64,000 nucleotides of DNA from Cavia porcellus (lineage: Eukaryota > Chordata > Mammalia > Rodentia > Caviidae). Numbering within the stretch: position 1 is the stretch's first letter; every line of letters begins with the position of its first letter. Positions 38,409 to 50,769 of this stretch are shown here, in pieces. The notes beneath the pieces were generated by a model that ran no database searches, was not told the DNA's origin, and saw only the letters and a program-made list of their open reading frames with translations. The stretch is taken from NCBI RefSeq assembly GCF_034190915.1, contig NW_026947543.1, positions 1,798,001-1,862,000 of the forward strand, read 5' to 3'. The translations under genes and the position numbers were made by a program.

Positions 38409-39051
38409 TTTGAAAATTGAATAGACTGGGCTAGTCAGGTTTTTTACCCCATGTACCACCAACAGAGCTAAAGACAGAGCCAATTACTTCCCTCCATTGT
38501 CAAAATATGTGAAATTTTCTTGGTCACCACAACTTCAAAGAAAATTCTGAGGCAACTTAGAGAGGTGAATCAAATACTGCATGATTGGAATGACTGTTGT
38601 TATATGAGGTGGAAAGCTGCAGAGTTGGGCTGAAACTGTTCACAGAAATCCACAGGCTTGTGGTTGCCAGGCAACCACACTGGGCTGAGATTGACTGAAC
38701 ATCACTGTGAGGTGGATTTTAGGCTCTAGGTTTGAAAATTTAAAAGACTGGGGTAGTCAAATTTGGAACACATCGACCACAGACAGACCAAAAGGTCGTT
38801 CAATTACTTCCCTCCACTTCTCAAAATATGTCAAATTTTCTTGATCACTACAACTGTAAAAAAAATTCTGAGGCAACATAGAGAGGCTAATCAAATACTG
38901 CACGATTGGAATGGCTGTGGTTGTATGAGGTGGAAAGCTGCAGAGTTGGGCTGAAACAGTTCACAGAAAGCCACAAGCTTGTGGTTGCCAGGCAACCACA
39001 CTGGGCTGTGATTGGCTGAGCACCATTGTGAGCTGGACTTTTGGCTCTAGG
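38409..39051. repeat. Internal duplication D1-D2 (units 10/11)
   Basis: D1 38409-38730, D2 38731-39051; standard homogenised state. Confidence 0.92.
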
Positions 39052-39146
39052 ATACAAGTGTGCAGTAGGAGACCTGAGTCACAATGCTGGGCGTTGCCAT
39101 GGAGACCTCAGTGGCACAGAGGACCTTGTAGGGCAAGATTTAAATA
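38984..39146 (+). promoter_or_regulatory. Promoter-like module, unit 11
   Basis: All five motifs are identical to unit 1. Confidence 0.6.
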
Positions 39147-41594
39147 GGATGAATATTCTTGGCCTGGTATGCCACAATATTCTCTCCGAAGGCTTCACTG
39201 CTCAGAATTTGTGGATGGAAATGCTTGCCAATCTACACATTGATGTACTTTCAATGGGATATTAAATATGCCAGGGCCTGGCAGATGACCTCTGCCATGT
39301 CCTATCCTTGAGCATACGCTTTTCCCTTGTCATGTCAGTCATTTTGCTGAGTCCTGTTCCCTAAGCTATTCAGTCAAGACTTGCTGGCATCATTCACCTG
39401 CAGTATAAGAGCTTTCTGTGAAATTTCTCAGCAGAAATCCTCTGCAAGCACATAGCTTTGGATATGAGAGACAGTGGTGGAAGTTGAATTTCAAGGGAAG
39501 ATATTTGAAAACAATGAAACAAGCCCCGAATAAGACCTTGACATGTTTCCCAGATGAATATGTTTGGAAATATGGGGGAAGATGGAGATCAAGACTGAGA
39601 AGAGTGCACACCCATTTCAAGGTACAAAAACCAGGGAAAAACATGGGAAAGCAAGAGAGCTGGTTAATTTGATGTAAAAATCTTTGATGATGAAAGGAAA
39701 ATTATATTCTCATGGTGATTTAATCAGGCTGTAGCAGTGAAGTTCTCATGTTGGTTGTCCTATGTGTGGCCTTCTGCATTGGGCAGTGGATGCAGGACAG
39801 GAGATCTTCAAATAAATCTGGTGGAACACAAAATAGTGAAAAAAAATATCAATCTAAATCCTGTGTATTCCTTCCCTTTGAGAACATATGTGGATAATGT
39901 CCAGAGTTTCAAAAGAGAAAATGTCTATTGGGTCATGGTTTCACCAATGAAATGGTCACTTCACATAACATTTTGAATTTTGCTTTCACAGTTGCTCATG
40001 TACCGGGCCTGAGTAAAGCAGAATGCAGAGTAAGCCTCATCAATAGTTGTGCATTCCATAAGGGGTTTTAAAACCAGTGAAATCCTTTGGACTTAGTGTT
40101 TGTATTTAATTGGTTGATTGGTTTTTCAAATTGTTTGTTTTACTATTTTTAACTTTGGAAGTTAGGGAAGCCCTCACTCATAGTGATTTAGACCTCTCCA
40201 CAAGCTCTGAAGTTATTCATGTAACAGCTATTACATGTTATAAGTTTCTCCTATTAAAACTTGAAAGACTAACAGACTCTGTTACTTTTCATCTAAATTC
40301 AGTGTTGTGCTAAATTCAGTGTTGGAATTTTTTTACAAGTCCTTTGAAATGTGTCCTCCTCTACTCACTGGTCGTGCTGGAATGTACTTTCTTTTGAAGA
40401 CAGGATTTGAGCAAATTGACACAAGTACAGTGTGCCACTTCTCTGGACACCTGGTTAAATATCAAGTTGCCTAAATGGTGTGTGTTTTACTTTGATCTCT
40501 GCTCACACTTTGCTCATCCAGTTAGAAGCACAGGGCTCCAGGCCATAGCGTTCTAGGCCTAAACAAGAAAATTTCCATTCCGTTTTGGGAGTTCATTCAT
40601 CTCTCATAATTAGTTTTTCCACAAATGTGTGCTTCAGGAGAGTCCCTGTCTAAATGTGGAGAGGCCCATTTTCATTCACTCAATTTCAGACTTTCTAAGA
40701 TTTTCAGTTACTAGAGGTTTGCCCAGACTTGCCATTGTCAAGGGACAGTGCACTTCACTTGAAGTTGTGCAGTATTACTTCATGTGTGTCCGTGGAAATT
40801 CCACCAATGGGAAACTCTTGCTGTAGTCATGTCCAAGTGTTTCTGCGTAAGACAATATAACTAACAAAGGATGTGGTTTCAAGCAGAATGAGGAATGGAG
40901 GGATAATCTTAATTTCAGTGCAGGTTGACCTTTCAAAGAAACAGTAATTCCTATGAAATAGGAGGTAAAATCTTTTGTAAAGAGACATGGATATGACATG
41001 CTCAACTTTATGTCACATTTTTTAAAAAGCCAAGGGCATTTGAGAAATTCTTGGCTGCTGAATTGTCTCTTTTTTCAAATTTCTCATAGGTAAGACACTC
41101 CAGTTTCTTCAAACCATGGTACTGTTCCTTCCATGTAAAAAACCAAAGCAAAAAACAAAATAAATTAAAACAAAACCCATCAAATTACATTTGAGAGCAC
41201 ACAATTGCTCAGCAGGCCCACTATTCAAGAAGCTAGAGGTACAGAAGCCTCAGCCTTCAGCCCACGGCCTGAAGTTTTGTCTCTATCATGGCCCCTCAAT
41301 TCCCTGGCATGTCCACATTAACTCATGAATCTTTACTCATTTCCTCTTCAAATGCACAGGATCCAATATATTTGAACCCTGTTCACCTGGGCTGTAATCA
41401 TCCAAGAACACACCAGAGGAAGGGCAGCCACCCCCTTGCCTGGGGCCTTGGAGCTTAGCACAGTAGAAATGGAAACCTGAACAAGGGGAGCCAAAACAAA
41501 AAGAGGAATATTCCTAAAGTCTGAAACACAGAAGCTACCTATAGACCAGTAGTGGGATTTCACAAATTATGTAAGAATCTCTGTGCACATGCTT

Positions 41595-41734
41595 GGCATG
41601 GTCGCTCATGCCTATAATCCCAGCAATCTGGGGGCTGAGGTGGATGGATCCTTGGGAGTTCCAGTCCATCGTGGGCTATGAATTTATCTCAAGGCCTCTT
41701 TCAACAACTACATAAGATGCTGTTTCCAAAAAGA
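41595..41734 (+). mobile_element. B1-like SINE, unit 11
   Basis: Same state as unit 2. Confidence 0.75.
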
Positions 41735-42282
41735 GGACAACAGAAAACTAGACACACTTGGTCTAGGTCCGGGGTTCACTACATGAGTTGTGGAGTCTAA
41801 ATATTCCATGCCATGAGAAAATACCTGGGATTTTTAGTGAAAGGGGCATTTGCATCCCTTTTCTAAGGGTTTCCCTTTCACCATGTTACATTTGAATTCT
41901 GGGAAAACCTGCTGGTGACAAGCTATCTAGCATTATGTTTATTTAGGTATTGAGCTAGTACCTCATGTTTAGTGTTCAGGGTTATGCTGGAATGGCTGCA
42001 GACCTCCTTGAAATAGCTATTGCAGACAAGTGAACCCCGAGGAAGCTGGATAGTTGAAGCAGGCACTCCAAATATTCATGCACTGCAAGGATTCACTTTC
42101 ATTTTGGGACTCACCTTCTGGTTGCTGGCTTTTAGTGCTAACTGATACTACCATGGTGGCAGTAATCCAGCAGAGACTGCATGTATGGTTTGCAAGTTTG
42201 CTTCCCAAGCGACCAGAAACTTGGCAGAACACAAATCATTGTGGCATTTTCTTTCCTCCCCTGAAACATTTGGCTTTCTAAG

Positions 42283-42926
42283 TTTGAAAATTGAATAGAC
42301 TGGGCTAGTCAGGTTTTTTACCCCATGTACCACCAACAGAGCTAAAGACAGAGCCAATTACTTCCCTCCATTGTCAAAATATGTGAAATTTTCTTGGTCA
42401 CCACAACTTCAAAGAAAATTCTGAGGCAACTTAGAGAGGTGAATCAAATACTGCATGATTGGAATGACTGTTGTTATATGAGGTGGAAAGCTGCAGAGTT
42501 GGGCTGAAACTGTTCACAGAAATCCACAGGCTTGTGGTTGCCAGGCAACCACACTGGGCTGAGATTGACTGAACATCACTGTGAGGTGGATTTTAGGCTC
42601 TAGGTTTGAAAATTTAAAAGATTGGGGTAGTCAAATTTGGAACACATCGACCACAGACAGACCAAAAGGTCGTTCAATTACTTCCCTCCACTTCTCAAAA
42701 TATGTCAAATTTTCTTGATCACTACAACTGTAAAAAAAAATTCTGAGGCAACATAGAGAGGCTAATCAAATACTGCACGATTGGAATGGCTGTGGTTGTA
42801 TGAGGTGGAAAGCTGCAGAGTTGGGCTGAAACAGTTCACAGAAAGCCACAAGCTTGTGGTTGCCAGGCAACCACACTGGGCTGTGATTGGCTGAGCACCA
42901 TTGTGAGCTGGACTTTTGGCTCTAGG
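42283..42926. repeat. Internal duplication D1-D2 (units 11/12)
   Basis: D1 42283-42604, D2 42605-42926. D2 is one base longer in its A-run and has AAAGATTGGGG for AAAGACTGGGG. Confidence 0.92.
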
Positions 42927-43021
42927 ATACAAGTGTGCAGTAGGAGACCTGAGTCACAATGCTGGGCGTTGCCATGGAGACCTCAGTGGCACAGAGGACC
43001 TTGTAGGGCAAGATTTAAATA
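42859..43021 (+). promoter_or_regulatory. Promoter-like module, unit 12
   Basis: Motifs are identical to unit 1. The module itself is unchanged although the rest of this unit is transitional. Confidence 0.6.
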
Positions 43022-45469
43022 GGATGAATATTCTTGGCCTGGTATGCCACAATATTCTCTCCGAAGGCTTCACTGCTCAGAATTTGTGGATGGAAATGCT
43101 TGCCAATCTACACATTGATGTACATTCAATAGGATATTAAATATGCCAGGGCCTCGCAGATGACCTCTGCCATGTCCTATCCTTGAGCATACGCTTTTCC
43201 CTTGTCATGTCAGTCATTTTGCTGAGTCCTGTTCCCTAAGCTATTCAGTCAAGACTTGCTGGCATCATTCACCTGCAGTATAAGAGCTTTCTGTGAAATT
43301 TCTCAGCAGAAATCCTCTGCAAGCACATAGCTTTGGATATGAGAGACAGTGGTGGAAGTTGAATTTCAAGGGAAGATATTTGAAAACAATGAAACAAGCC
43401 CCGAATAAGACCATTACATGTTTCCCAGATGAATATGTTTGGAAATATGGGGGAAGATGGAGATCAAGACTGAGAAGAGTGCACACCCATTTCAAGGTAC
43501 AAAAACCAGGGAAAAACATGGGAAAGCAAGAGAGCTGGTTAATTTGATGTAAAAATCTTTGATGATGAAAGGAAAATTATATTCTCATGGTGATTTAATC
43601 AGGCTGTAGCAGTGAAGTTCTCATGTTGGTTGTCCTATGTGTGGCCTTCTGCATTGGGCAGTGGATGCAGGACAGGAGATCTTCAAATAAATCTGGTGGA
43701 ACACAAAATAGTGAAAAAAATATCAATCTAAATCCTGTGTATTCCTTCCCTTTGAGAACATATGTGGATAATATCCAGAGTTTCAAAAGAGAAAATGTCT
43801 ATTGGGTCATGGTTTCACCAATGAAATGGTCACTTCACATAACATTTTGAATTTTGCTTTCACAGTTGCTCATGTACCGGGCCTGAGTAAAGCAGAATGC
43901 AGAGTAAGCCTCATCAATAGTTGTGCATTCCATAAGGGGTTTTAAAACCAGTGAAATCCTTTGGACTTAGTGTTTGTATTTAATTGGTTGATTGGTTTTT
44001 CAAATTGTTTGTTTTACTATTTTTAACTTTGGGAGTCAGGGAAGCCCTCACTCATAGTGATTTAGACCTCTCCACAAGCTCTGAAGTTATTCATGTAACA
44101 GCTATTACATGTTATAAGTTTCTCCTATTAAAACTTGAAAGACTAACAGACTCTGTTACTTTTCATCTAAATTCAGTGTTGCGCTAAATTCAGTGTTGGA
44201 ATTTTTTTACAAGTCCTTTGAAATGTGTCCTCCTCTAGTCACTGGTCGTGCTGGAATGTACTTTCTTGTGAAGACAGGATTTGAGCAAATTGACACAAGT
44301 ACAGTGTGCCACTTCTCTGGACACCTGGTTAAATATCAAGTTGCCTAAATGGTGTGTGTTTTACTTTGATCTCTGCTCACACTTTGCTCATCCAGTTAGA
44401 ACCACAGGGCTCCAGGCCATAGCGTTCTAGGCCTAAACAAGAAAATTTCCATTCCGTTTTGGGAGTTCATTCATCTCTCATAATTACTTTTTCCACAAAT
44501 GTGTGCTTCAGGAGAGTCCCTGTCTAAATGTGGAGAGGCCCATTTTCATTCACTCAATTTCAGACTTTCTAAGATTTTCAGTTACTAGAGGTTTGCCCAG
44601 ACTTGCCATTGTCAAGGGACAGTGCACTTCACTTGAAGTTGTGCAGTATTACTTCATGTGTGTCCGTGGAAATTCCACCAATGGGAAACTCTTGCTGTAG
44701 TCATGTCCAAGTGTTTCTGCGTAAGACAATATAACTAATAAAGGATGTGGTTTCAAGCAGAATGAGGAATGGAGGGATAATCTTTATTTCAGTGCAGGTT
44801 GACCTTTCAAAGAAACAGTAATTCCTATGAAATAGGAGGTAAAATCTTTTGTAAAGAGACATGGATATGACATGCTCAAATTTATGTCACATTTTTTAAA
44901 AAGCCAAGGGCATTTGAGAAATTCTTGGCTGCTGAATTGTCCCTTTTTTCAAATTTCTCATAGGTAAGACACTCCAGTTTCTTCAAACCATGGTACTGTT
45001 CCTTCCATGTAAAAAAACAAAGCAAAAAAACAAAATAAATTAAAACAAAACCCATCAAATTACATTTCAGGGCACACAATAGCTCAGCAGGCCCACTATT
45101 CAAGAAGATAGAGGTACAGAAGCCTCAGCCTTCAGCCCATGGCCTGAAGATTTGTCTCTATCATGGCCCCTCAATTCCCTGGCATGTCCACATTAACTCA
45201 TGAATCTTTACTCATTTCCTCTTCAAATGCACAGGATCCAATATATTTGAACCCTGTTCACCTGGGCTGTAATCATCCAAGGACACAACAGAAGAAGGGC
45301 AGCCACCCCCTTGCCTGGGGCCTTGGAGCTTAGCACAATAGAAATGGAAACCTGAACAAGGGGAGCCAAAACAAAGAGAGGAATATTCCTAAAGTCTGAA
45401 ACACAGAAGCTACCTATAGACCAGTAGTGGGATTTCACAAATTATGTAAGAATCTCTGTGCACATGCTT

Positions 45470-45609
45470 GGCATGGTCGCTCATGCCTATAATCCCAGCA
45501 ATCTGGGGGCTGAGGTGGATGGATCCTTGGGAGTTCCAGTCCATCGTGGGCTACGAATTTATCTCAAGGCCTCTTTCAACAACTACATAAGATGCTGTTT
45601 CCAAAAAGA
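45470..45609 (+). mobile_element. B1-like SINE, unit 12
   Basis: Has GGGCTACGAATTT, nearer to the B1 GGGCTACA form than the GGGCTATG of units 1-11. Confidence 0.75.
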
Positions 45610-46158
45610 GGACAACAGAAAACTAGACACACTTGGTCTAGGTCCCGGAGTTCACTACATGAGTTGTGGAGTCTAAATATTCCATGCCATGAGAAAATAC
45701 CTGGGATTTTTAGTGAAAGGGGCATTTGCATCCCTTTTCTAAGGGTTTCCCTTTCACCATGTTACATTTGAATTCTGGGAAAACCTGCTGGTGACAAGCT
45801 ATCTAGCATTATGTTGGTTTAGGTATTGAGCTAGTACCGCATGTTTAGTGTTCAGGGTTATGCCGGAATGGCTGCAGACCTCCTTGAAATAGCTATTGCA
45901 GACAAGTGAACCCCGAGGAAGCTGGATAGTTGAAGCAGGCACTCCAAATATTCATGCACTGCAAGGATTCACTTTCATTTTGGGACTCATCTTCTGGTTG
46001 CTGGCTTTTAGTGCTAACTGATACTACCATGGTGGCAGTAATCCAGCAGAGACTGCATGTATGGTTTGCAAGTTTGCTTCCCAAGCCACCAGAAACTTGG
46101 CAGAACACAAATCATTGTGGCATTTTCTTTCCTCCCCTGAAACATTTGGCTTTCTAAG

Positions 46159-46801
46159 TTTGAAAATTGAATAGACTGGGCTAGTGAGGTTTGGACCCCA
46201 TGTACCACCAACAGAGCTAAAGACAGAGCCAATTACTTCCCTCCACTTGTCAAAATATGTCAAATTTGCTTGGTCACCACAACTTCAAAGAAAATTCTGA
46301 GGCAACTTAGAGAGGTGAATCAAATGCTGCCTGATTGGAATGGCTGTGGTTGTATGAGGTGGAAAGCTGCAGAGTTGGGCTGAAACTGTTCACAGAAATC
46401 CACAGGCTTGTGGTTCCCAGGCAACCGCACTGGGCTGAGATTGGCTGAACATCACTGTGAGGTGGATTTTAGGCTCTAGGTTTGAAAATTTAAAAGACTG
46501 GGGTAGTCAAGTTTGGAACACATCGACCACAGACAGACCAAAAGGTCTTTCAATTACTTCCCTCCACTTCTCAAAATATGTCAAATTTTCTTGATCACTA
46601 CAACTGTACAAAAAATTCTGAGGCAACATAGAGAGGCTAATCAAATACTGCATGATTGGAATGGCTGTGGCTGTATGAGGTGGAAAGCTGCAGAGTTGGG
46701 CTGAAACAGTTCACAGAAAGCCACAAGCTTGTGGTTGCCAGGCAACCACACTGGGCTGTGATTGGCTGAGCACCATTGTGAGCTGGACTTTAGGCTCTAG
46801 G
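46159..46801. repeat. Internal duplication D1-D2 (units 12/13)
   Basis: D1 46159-46480, D2 46481-46801. D1 has GTTTGGACCCC and ATATGTCAAATTTGC, closer to D2 than the D1 copies of units 1-11 are, so this is probably an older state. Its ATTGG core is intact but its X-box is changed to GTTCCCAGGCAAC. Confidence 0.9.
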
Positions 46802-46896
46802 ATACAAGTGTGCAGTAGGAGAGCTGAGTCACAATGCTGGGCGTTGCCATGGAGACCTCAGTGTCACAGAGGACCTTGTAGGGCAAGATTTAAATA
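46734..46896 (+). promoter_or_regulatory. Promoter-like module, unit 13
   Basis: Both X-boxes (second at 46843-46856), the ATTGG core, AP-1 and TTTAAATA are kept, although nearby bases changed (GAGAGCTGAG; GTGTCACAG). Confidence 0.58.
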
Positions 46897-48807
46897 GGAT
46901 GAATATTCTTGGCCTGGTATGCCACAGGATTCTCACTTAAGGCTTCACTGCTGAGAATTTGGGGATGGAAATGCTTGCCAATCTACACATGGATGTACTT
47001 TCAATGGGATATGAAATATGCCAGGACCTGGCAGATGTTCTCTGACATGTCCTATCCTTGAGCATATGCTTTTCCCTTGTCATGTCTGTCATTTGGCTGA
47101 GTCCTGTTCCCTAAGCTATTCAGTCAAGACTTGCTGGAATCATTCACCTGCAGTATAAGAGCTTTCTGTGAAATCTCTCAGCAGAAATCCTCTGCAAGCA
47201 CATAGCTTTGGATATGAGAGACAGTGGTGGAAGTTGAATTTCAAGGGCAGATGTTTGAAAACAATGAAACAAGCCCCGAATAAGATCTTTACATGTTTCC
47301 CAGATGAATATGTTTGGAAATACGGGGGAAGATGGAGATCAAGACTGAGAAGAGTGCACACCCATTTCAAGGTACAAAAACCTGGGAAAAACATGGGAAA
47401 GCAAGAGAGCTGGTTAATTTGATGTAAAAATCTTTGATGATGAAAGGAAAATTATATTCTCATGGTGATTTAATCAGGCTGTAGCAGTGAAGTTCTCATG
47501 TTGGTTGTCCTATGTGTGGCCTTCTGCATTGGGCAGTGGATGCAGGACATGAGATCTTCAAATAAATCTGGTGGAACACAAAATAGTGAAAAAAATATCA
47601 ATCTAAATCCTGTGTATTCCTTCCCTTTGAGAACATATATGGATAATGTCCAGAGTTTCAATAGAGAAAATATCTATTAGGTAATGGTTTCACCAATGAA
47701 ATGGTCACTTCACATAACATTTTGAATTTTGCTTTCACAGTTGCTCATGTACCGGGCCTGAGTAAAGCAGAATGCAGAGTAAGACTCATCAATAGTTGTG
47801 CATTCCATAAGGGGTTTTAAAACCAGTGAAACCCTTTGGACCTAGTGTTTGTATTTAATTGGTTGATTGGTTTTTCAAATTGTTTGTTTTACTATTTTTA
47901 ACTTTGGGAGTCAGGGAAGCCCTCACTCATAGTGATTTAGACCTCTCCAGAAGCTCTGAAGTTATTCATGTAACAGCTGTTACATGTTATAAGTTTCTCC
48001 TATTAAAACTTGAAAGACTAACGACTCTGCTACTTTTCATCTAAATTCAGTGTTGCGCTAAATTCCGTGTTGGACTTTCTTTACAAATCCTTTCAAATGT
48101 GTCCTCCTCTAGTCACTGGTCGTTTTGGAATGTACTTTCTTGTGTAGACAGGATTTGAGCAAATTGACACAAGTACAGTTTGCCACTACTCTGGACACCT
48201 GTTTAAATATCGAGTTGCCTAAATGGTGTGTGTTTTACTTTGATCTCTGCTCACACTTTGCTCATCCAGTTAGAACCACAGGGCTCCAGGCCATACCATT
48301 CTAGGCCTAAACAAGAAAATTTCCATTCCGTTTTGGCAGTTCATTCGTCTCTCATAATTACTTTTTCCACAAATGTGTGCTTCAAGAGAGTCCCGGTCTA
48401 AATGTGGAGAGGCCCATTTTCCTTCTCTCACTTTCTTACTTTCTAACATTTTCAGTTACTAGAGGTTTGCCCAGACTTGCCATTGTCAAGGGACAGTGCA
48501 CTTCACTTGAAGTTGTGCAGTATTACTTCATGTGTCTACGTGGAAATTCCACCAATGGGAAACTCTTGCTGTAGTCATCTCCAAGTGTTTCTGCGTAAGA
48601 CAGTATAACTAACAAAGGATGTGGTTTCAAGCAGAATGAGGAATGGAGGGATAATCTTTATTTCAGTGCAGGTTGACCTTTCAAAGAAACAGTAATTCCT
48701 ATGAAATAGGAGGTAAAATCTTTTGTAAAGAGACATGGATATGACATGCTCAACTTTATGTCACATTTTTTAAAAAGCCAAGGGCATTTGAGAAATTCTT
48801 GGCTGCT

Positions 48808-48844
48808 GAATTGTTCCTTTTTTCTAATTTCTCATAGGTAAGAC
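48808..48844 (+). other. Juxtaposed splice motif, divergent unit 13
   Basis: The tract reads TTGTTCCTTTTTTCTAATTT before CTCATAG|GTAAGA. Compared with unit 1, the changes inside the tract are C/T exchanges plus one A-to-T, so pyrimidine content is kept or raised. Confidence 0.38.
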
Positions 48845-49342
48845 ACTACAGTTTCTTCAAACCATGGTACTGTTCCTTCCATGTAAAAAAGCAAAGCAAA
48901 AAACAAAATAAATTAAAACAAAACCCATCAAATTACATTTGAGAACACACAATTGCTCAGCAGGCCCGCTATTCAAGAAGCTAGAGGTACAGAAGCCTCA
49001 GCCTTCAGCCCACGGCCTGAAGTTTTGTCTCTATCATGGCCCCTCAATTCCCTGGCATGTCCACATTAACTCATGAATCTTTACTCATTTCCTCTTCAAA
49101 TGCACAGGATCCAATATATTTGAACCCTGTTCACCTGGGCTGTAATCATCCAAGAACACACCAGAGGAAGGGCAGCCACCCCCTTGCCTGGGGCCTTGGA
49201 GCTTAGCACATTAGAAATGGAAACCTGAACAAGGGGAGCCAAAACAAAGAGAGGAATATTCCTAAAGTCTGAAACACAGAAGCTACCTATAGACCAGTAG
49301 TGGGATTTCACAAATTATGTAAGAATCTCTGTGCACATGCTT

Positions 49343-49482
49343 GGCATGGTCGCTCATGCCTATAATCCCAGCAATCTGGGGGCTGAGGTGGATGGATCCT
49401 TGGGAGTTCCAGTCCATCGTGTGCTACGAATTTATCTCAAGGCCTCTTTCAACAACTACATAAGATGCTGTTTCCAAAAAGA
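49343..49482 (+). mobile_element. B1-like SINE, unit 13
   Basis: GTGCTACGAA form, with one private change. Confidence 0.75.
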
Positions 49483-50031
49483 GGACAACAGAAAACTAGA
49501 CACACTTGGTCTAGGTCCCGGGGTTCACTACATGAGTTGTGGAGTCTAAATATTCCATGCCATGAGAAAATACCTGGGATTTTTAGTGAAAGGGGCATTT
49601 GCATCCGTTTTCTAAGGGTTTCCCTTTCACCATGTTTCATTTGAATTCTGGGAAAACCTGCTGGTGACAAGCTATCTAGCATTATGTTGGTTTAGGTATT
49701 GAGCTAGTACCTCATGTTTAGTGTTCAGGGTTATGCTGGAATGGCTGCAGACCTCCTTGAAATAGCTATTGCAGACAAGTGAACTCCGAGGAAGCTGGAT
49801 AGTTGAAGCAGGCACTCCAAATATTCATGCACTGCAAGGATTCACTTTCATTTTGGGACTCATCTTCTGGTTGCTGGCTTTTAGTGCTAACTGATACTAC
49901 CATGGTGGCAGTAATCCAGCAGAGACTGCATGTATGGTTTGCAAGTCTGGTTCCCAAGCCACCAGAAACTTGGCAGAACACAAATCATTGTGGCATTTTC
50001 TTTCCTCCCCTGAAACATTTGGCTTTCTAAG

Positions 50032-50674
50032 TTTGAAAATTAAATAGACTGGGCTACTCAGGTTTTTTACCCCATGTACCACCAACAGAGCTAAATACAG
50101 AGCCAATTACTTCCCTCCATTGTCAAAATATGTGAAATTTTCTTGGTCACCACAACTTCAAAGGAAATTCTGAGGCAACTTAGAGAGGTGAATCAAATAC
50201 TGCCTGATTGGAATGGCTGTGGTTGTATGAGGTGGAAAGCTGCAGAGTTGGGCTGAAACTGTTCACAGAAATCCACAGGCTTGTGGTTGCCAGGCAACCA
50301 CACTGGGCTGAGATTGGCTGAACATCACTGTGAGGTGGATTTTAGGCTCTAGGTTTGAAAATTTAAAAGACTGGTGTAGTCAAGTTTGGAATACATCGAG
50401 CACAGACAGACCAAAAGGTCGTTCAATTACTTCCCTCCACTTCTCAAAATATGTCAAATTTTCTTGATCACTACAACTGTAAAAAAAATTCTGAGCCAAC
50501 ATAGAGAGGCTAATCAAATACTGCATGATTGGAATGGCTGTGGTTGTATGAGGTGGAAAGCTGCAGAGTTGGGCTGAAACAGTTCACAGAAAGCCAAAAG
50601 CTTGTGGTTGCCAGGCAACCACACTGGGCTGTGATTGGCTGAGCACCATTGTGACCTGGACTTTAGGCTCTAGG
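50032..50674. repeat. Internal duplication D1-D2 (units 13/14)
   Basis: D1 50032-50353, D2 50354-50674. Both copies have an intact X-box and an intact ATTGG core. Confidence 0.9.
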
Positions 50675-50769
50675 ATACAAGTGTGCAGTAGGAGACCTGA
50701 GTCACAATGCTGGGCATTGCCATGGATACCTCAGTGTCACAGAGGACCTTGTAGTGCAAGATTTAAATA
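50607..50769 (+). promoter_or_regulatory. Promoter-like module, unit 14, weakened
   Basis: The first X-box, CCAAT, AP-1 and TATA-like elements are intact. The second X-box has decayed to ATTGCCATGGATAC, with both outer half-site bases changed. Confidence 0.5.

Larger units (their letters stand above)
34866..38738. repeat. Macrosatellite unit 10 (3,873 bp)
   Basis: Matches unit 8 at the two unit-8/10 diagnostic sites (near 35747 and 36626) and in GTTGGTTTAGG near 38063. Unlike unit 8, it has the C deletion near 37895. A private GGATAAGACATG lies near 37116. Confidence 0.97.
38739..42612. repeat. Macrosatellite unit 11 (3,874 bp)
   Basis: Matches unit 9 at TTTGGAAGTTAGG (near 40155). It shares ATCTTAATTTC (near 40907) with unit 2. 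A one-base A-run expansion near 39838-39845 offsets the C deletion near 41770. Confidence 0.97.
42613..46488. repeat. Macrosatellite unit 12, transitional (3,876 bp)
   Basis: The 5' part resembles the homogenised units 1-11. From about 44.2 kb, variants typical of units 13-17 appear: CTCTAGTCACTGG, TAGAACCACAG, CCCTTTTTTC and GGGCTACGAATT. The D1 copy at its end has the GTTTGGACCCC form, shared only with unit 16. Extra bases lie in the A-runs near 42731 and 45010-45030. Confidence 0.96.
46489..50361. repeat. Macrosatellite unit 13, divergent (3,873 bp)
   Basis: First clearly divergent copy. Substitutions shared with units 14-17 include GAGCATATGC, GATGTTCTCTGACATG and GTCTGTCATTTGGC. Private changes include CTATTAGGTAATGG near 47672, which introduces a stop, and a one-base deletion in AACGACTCTG near 48021. 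Confidence 0.96.
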
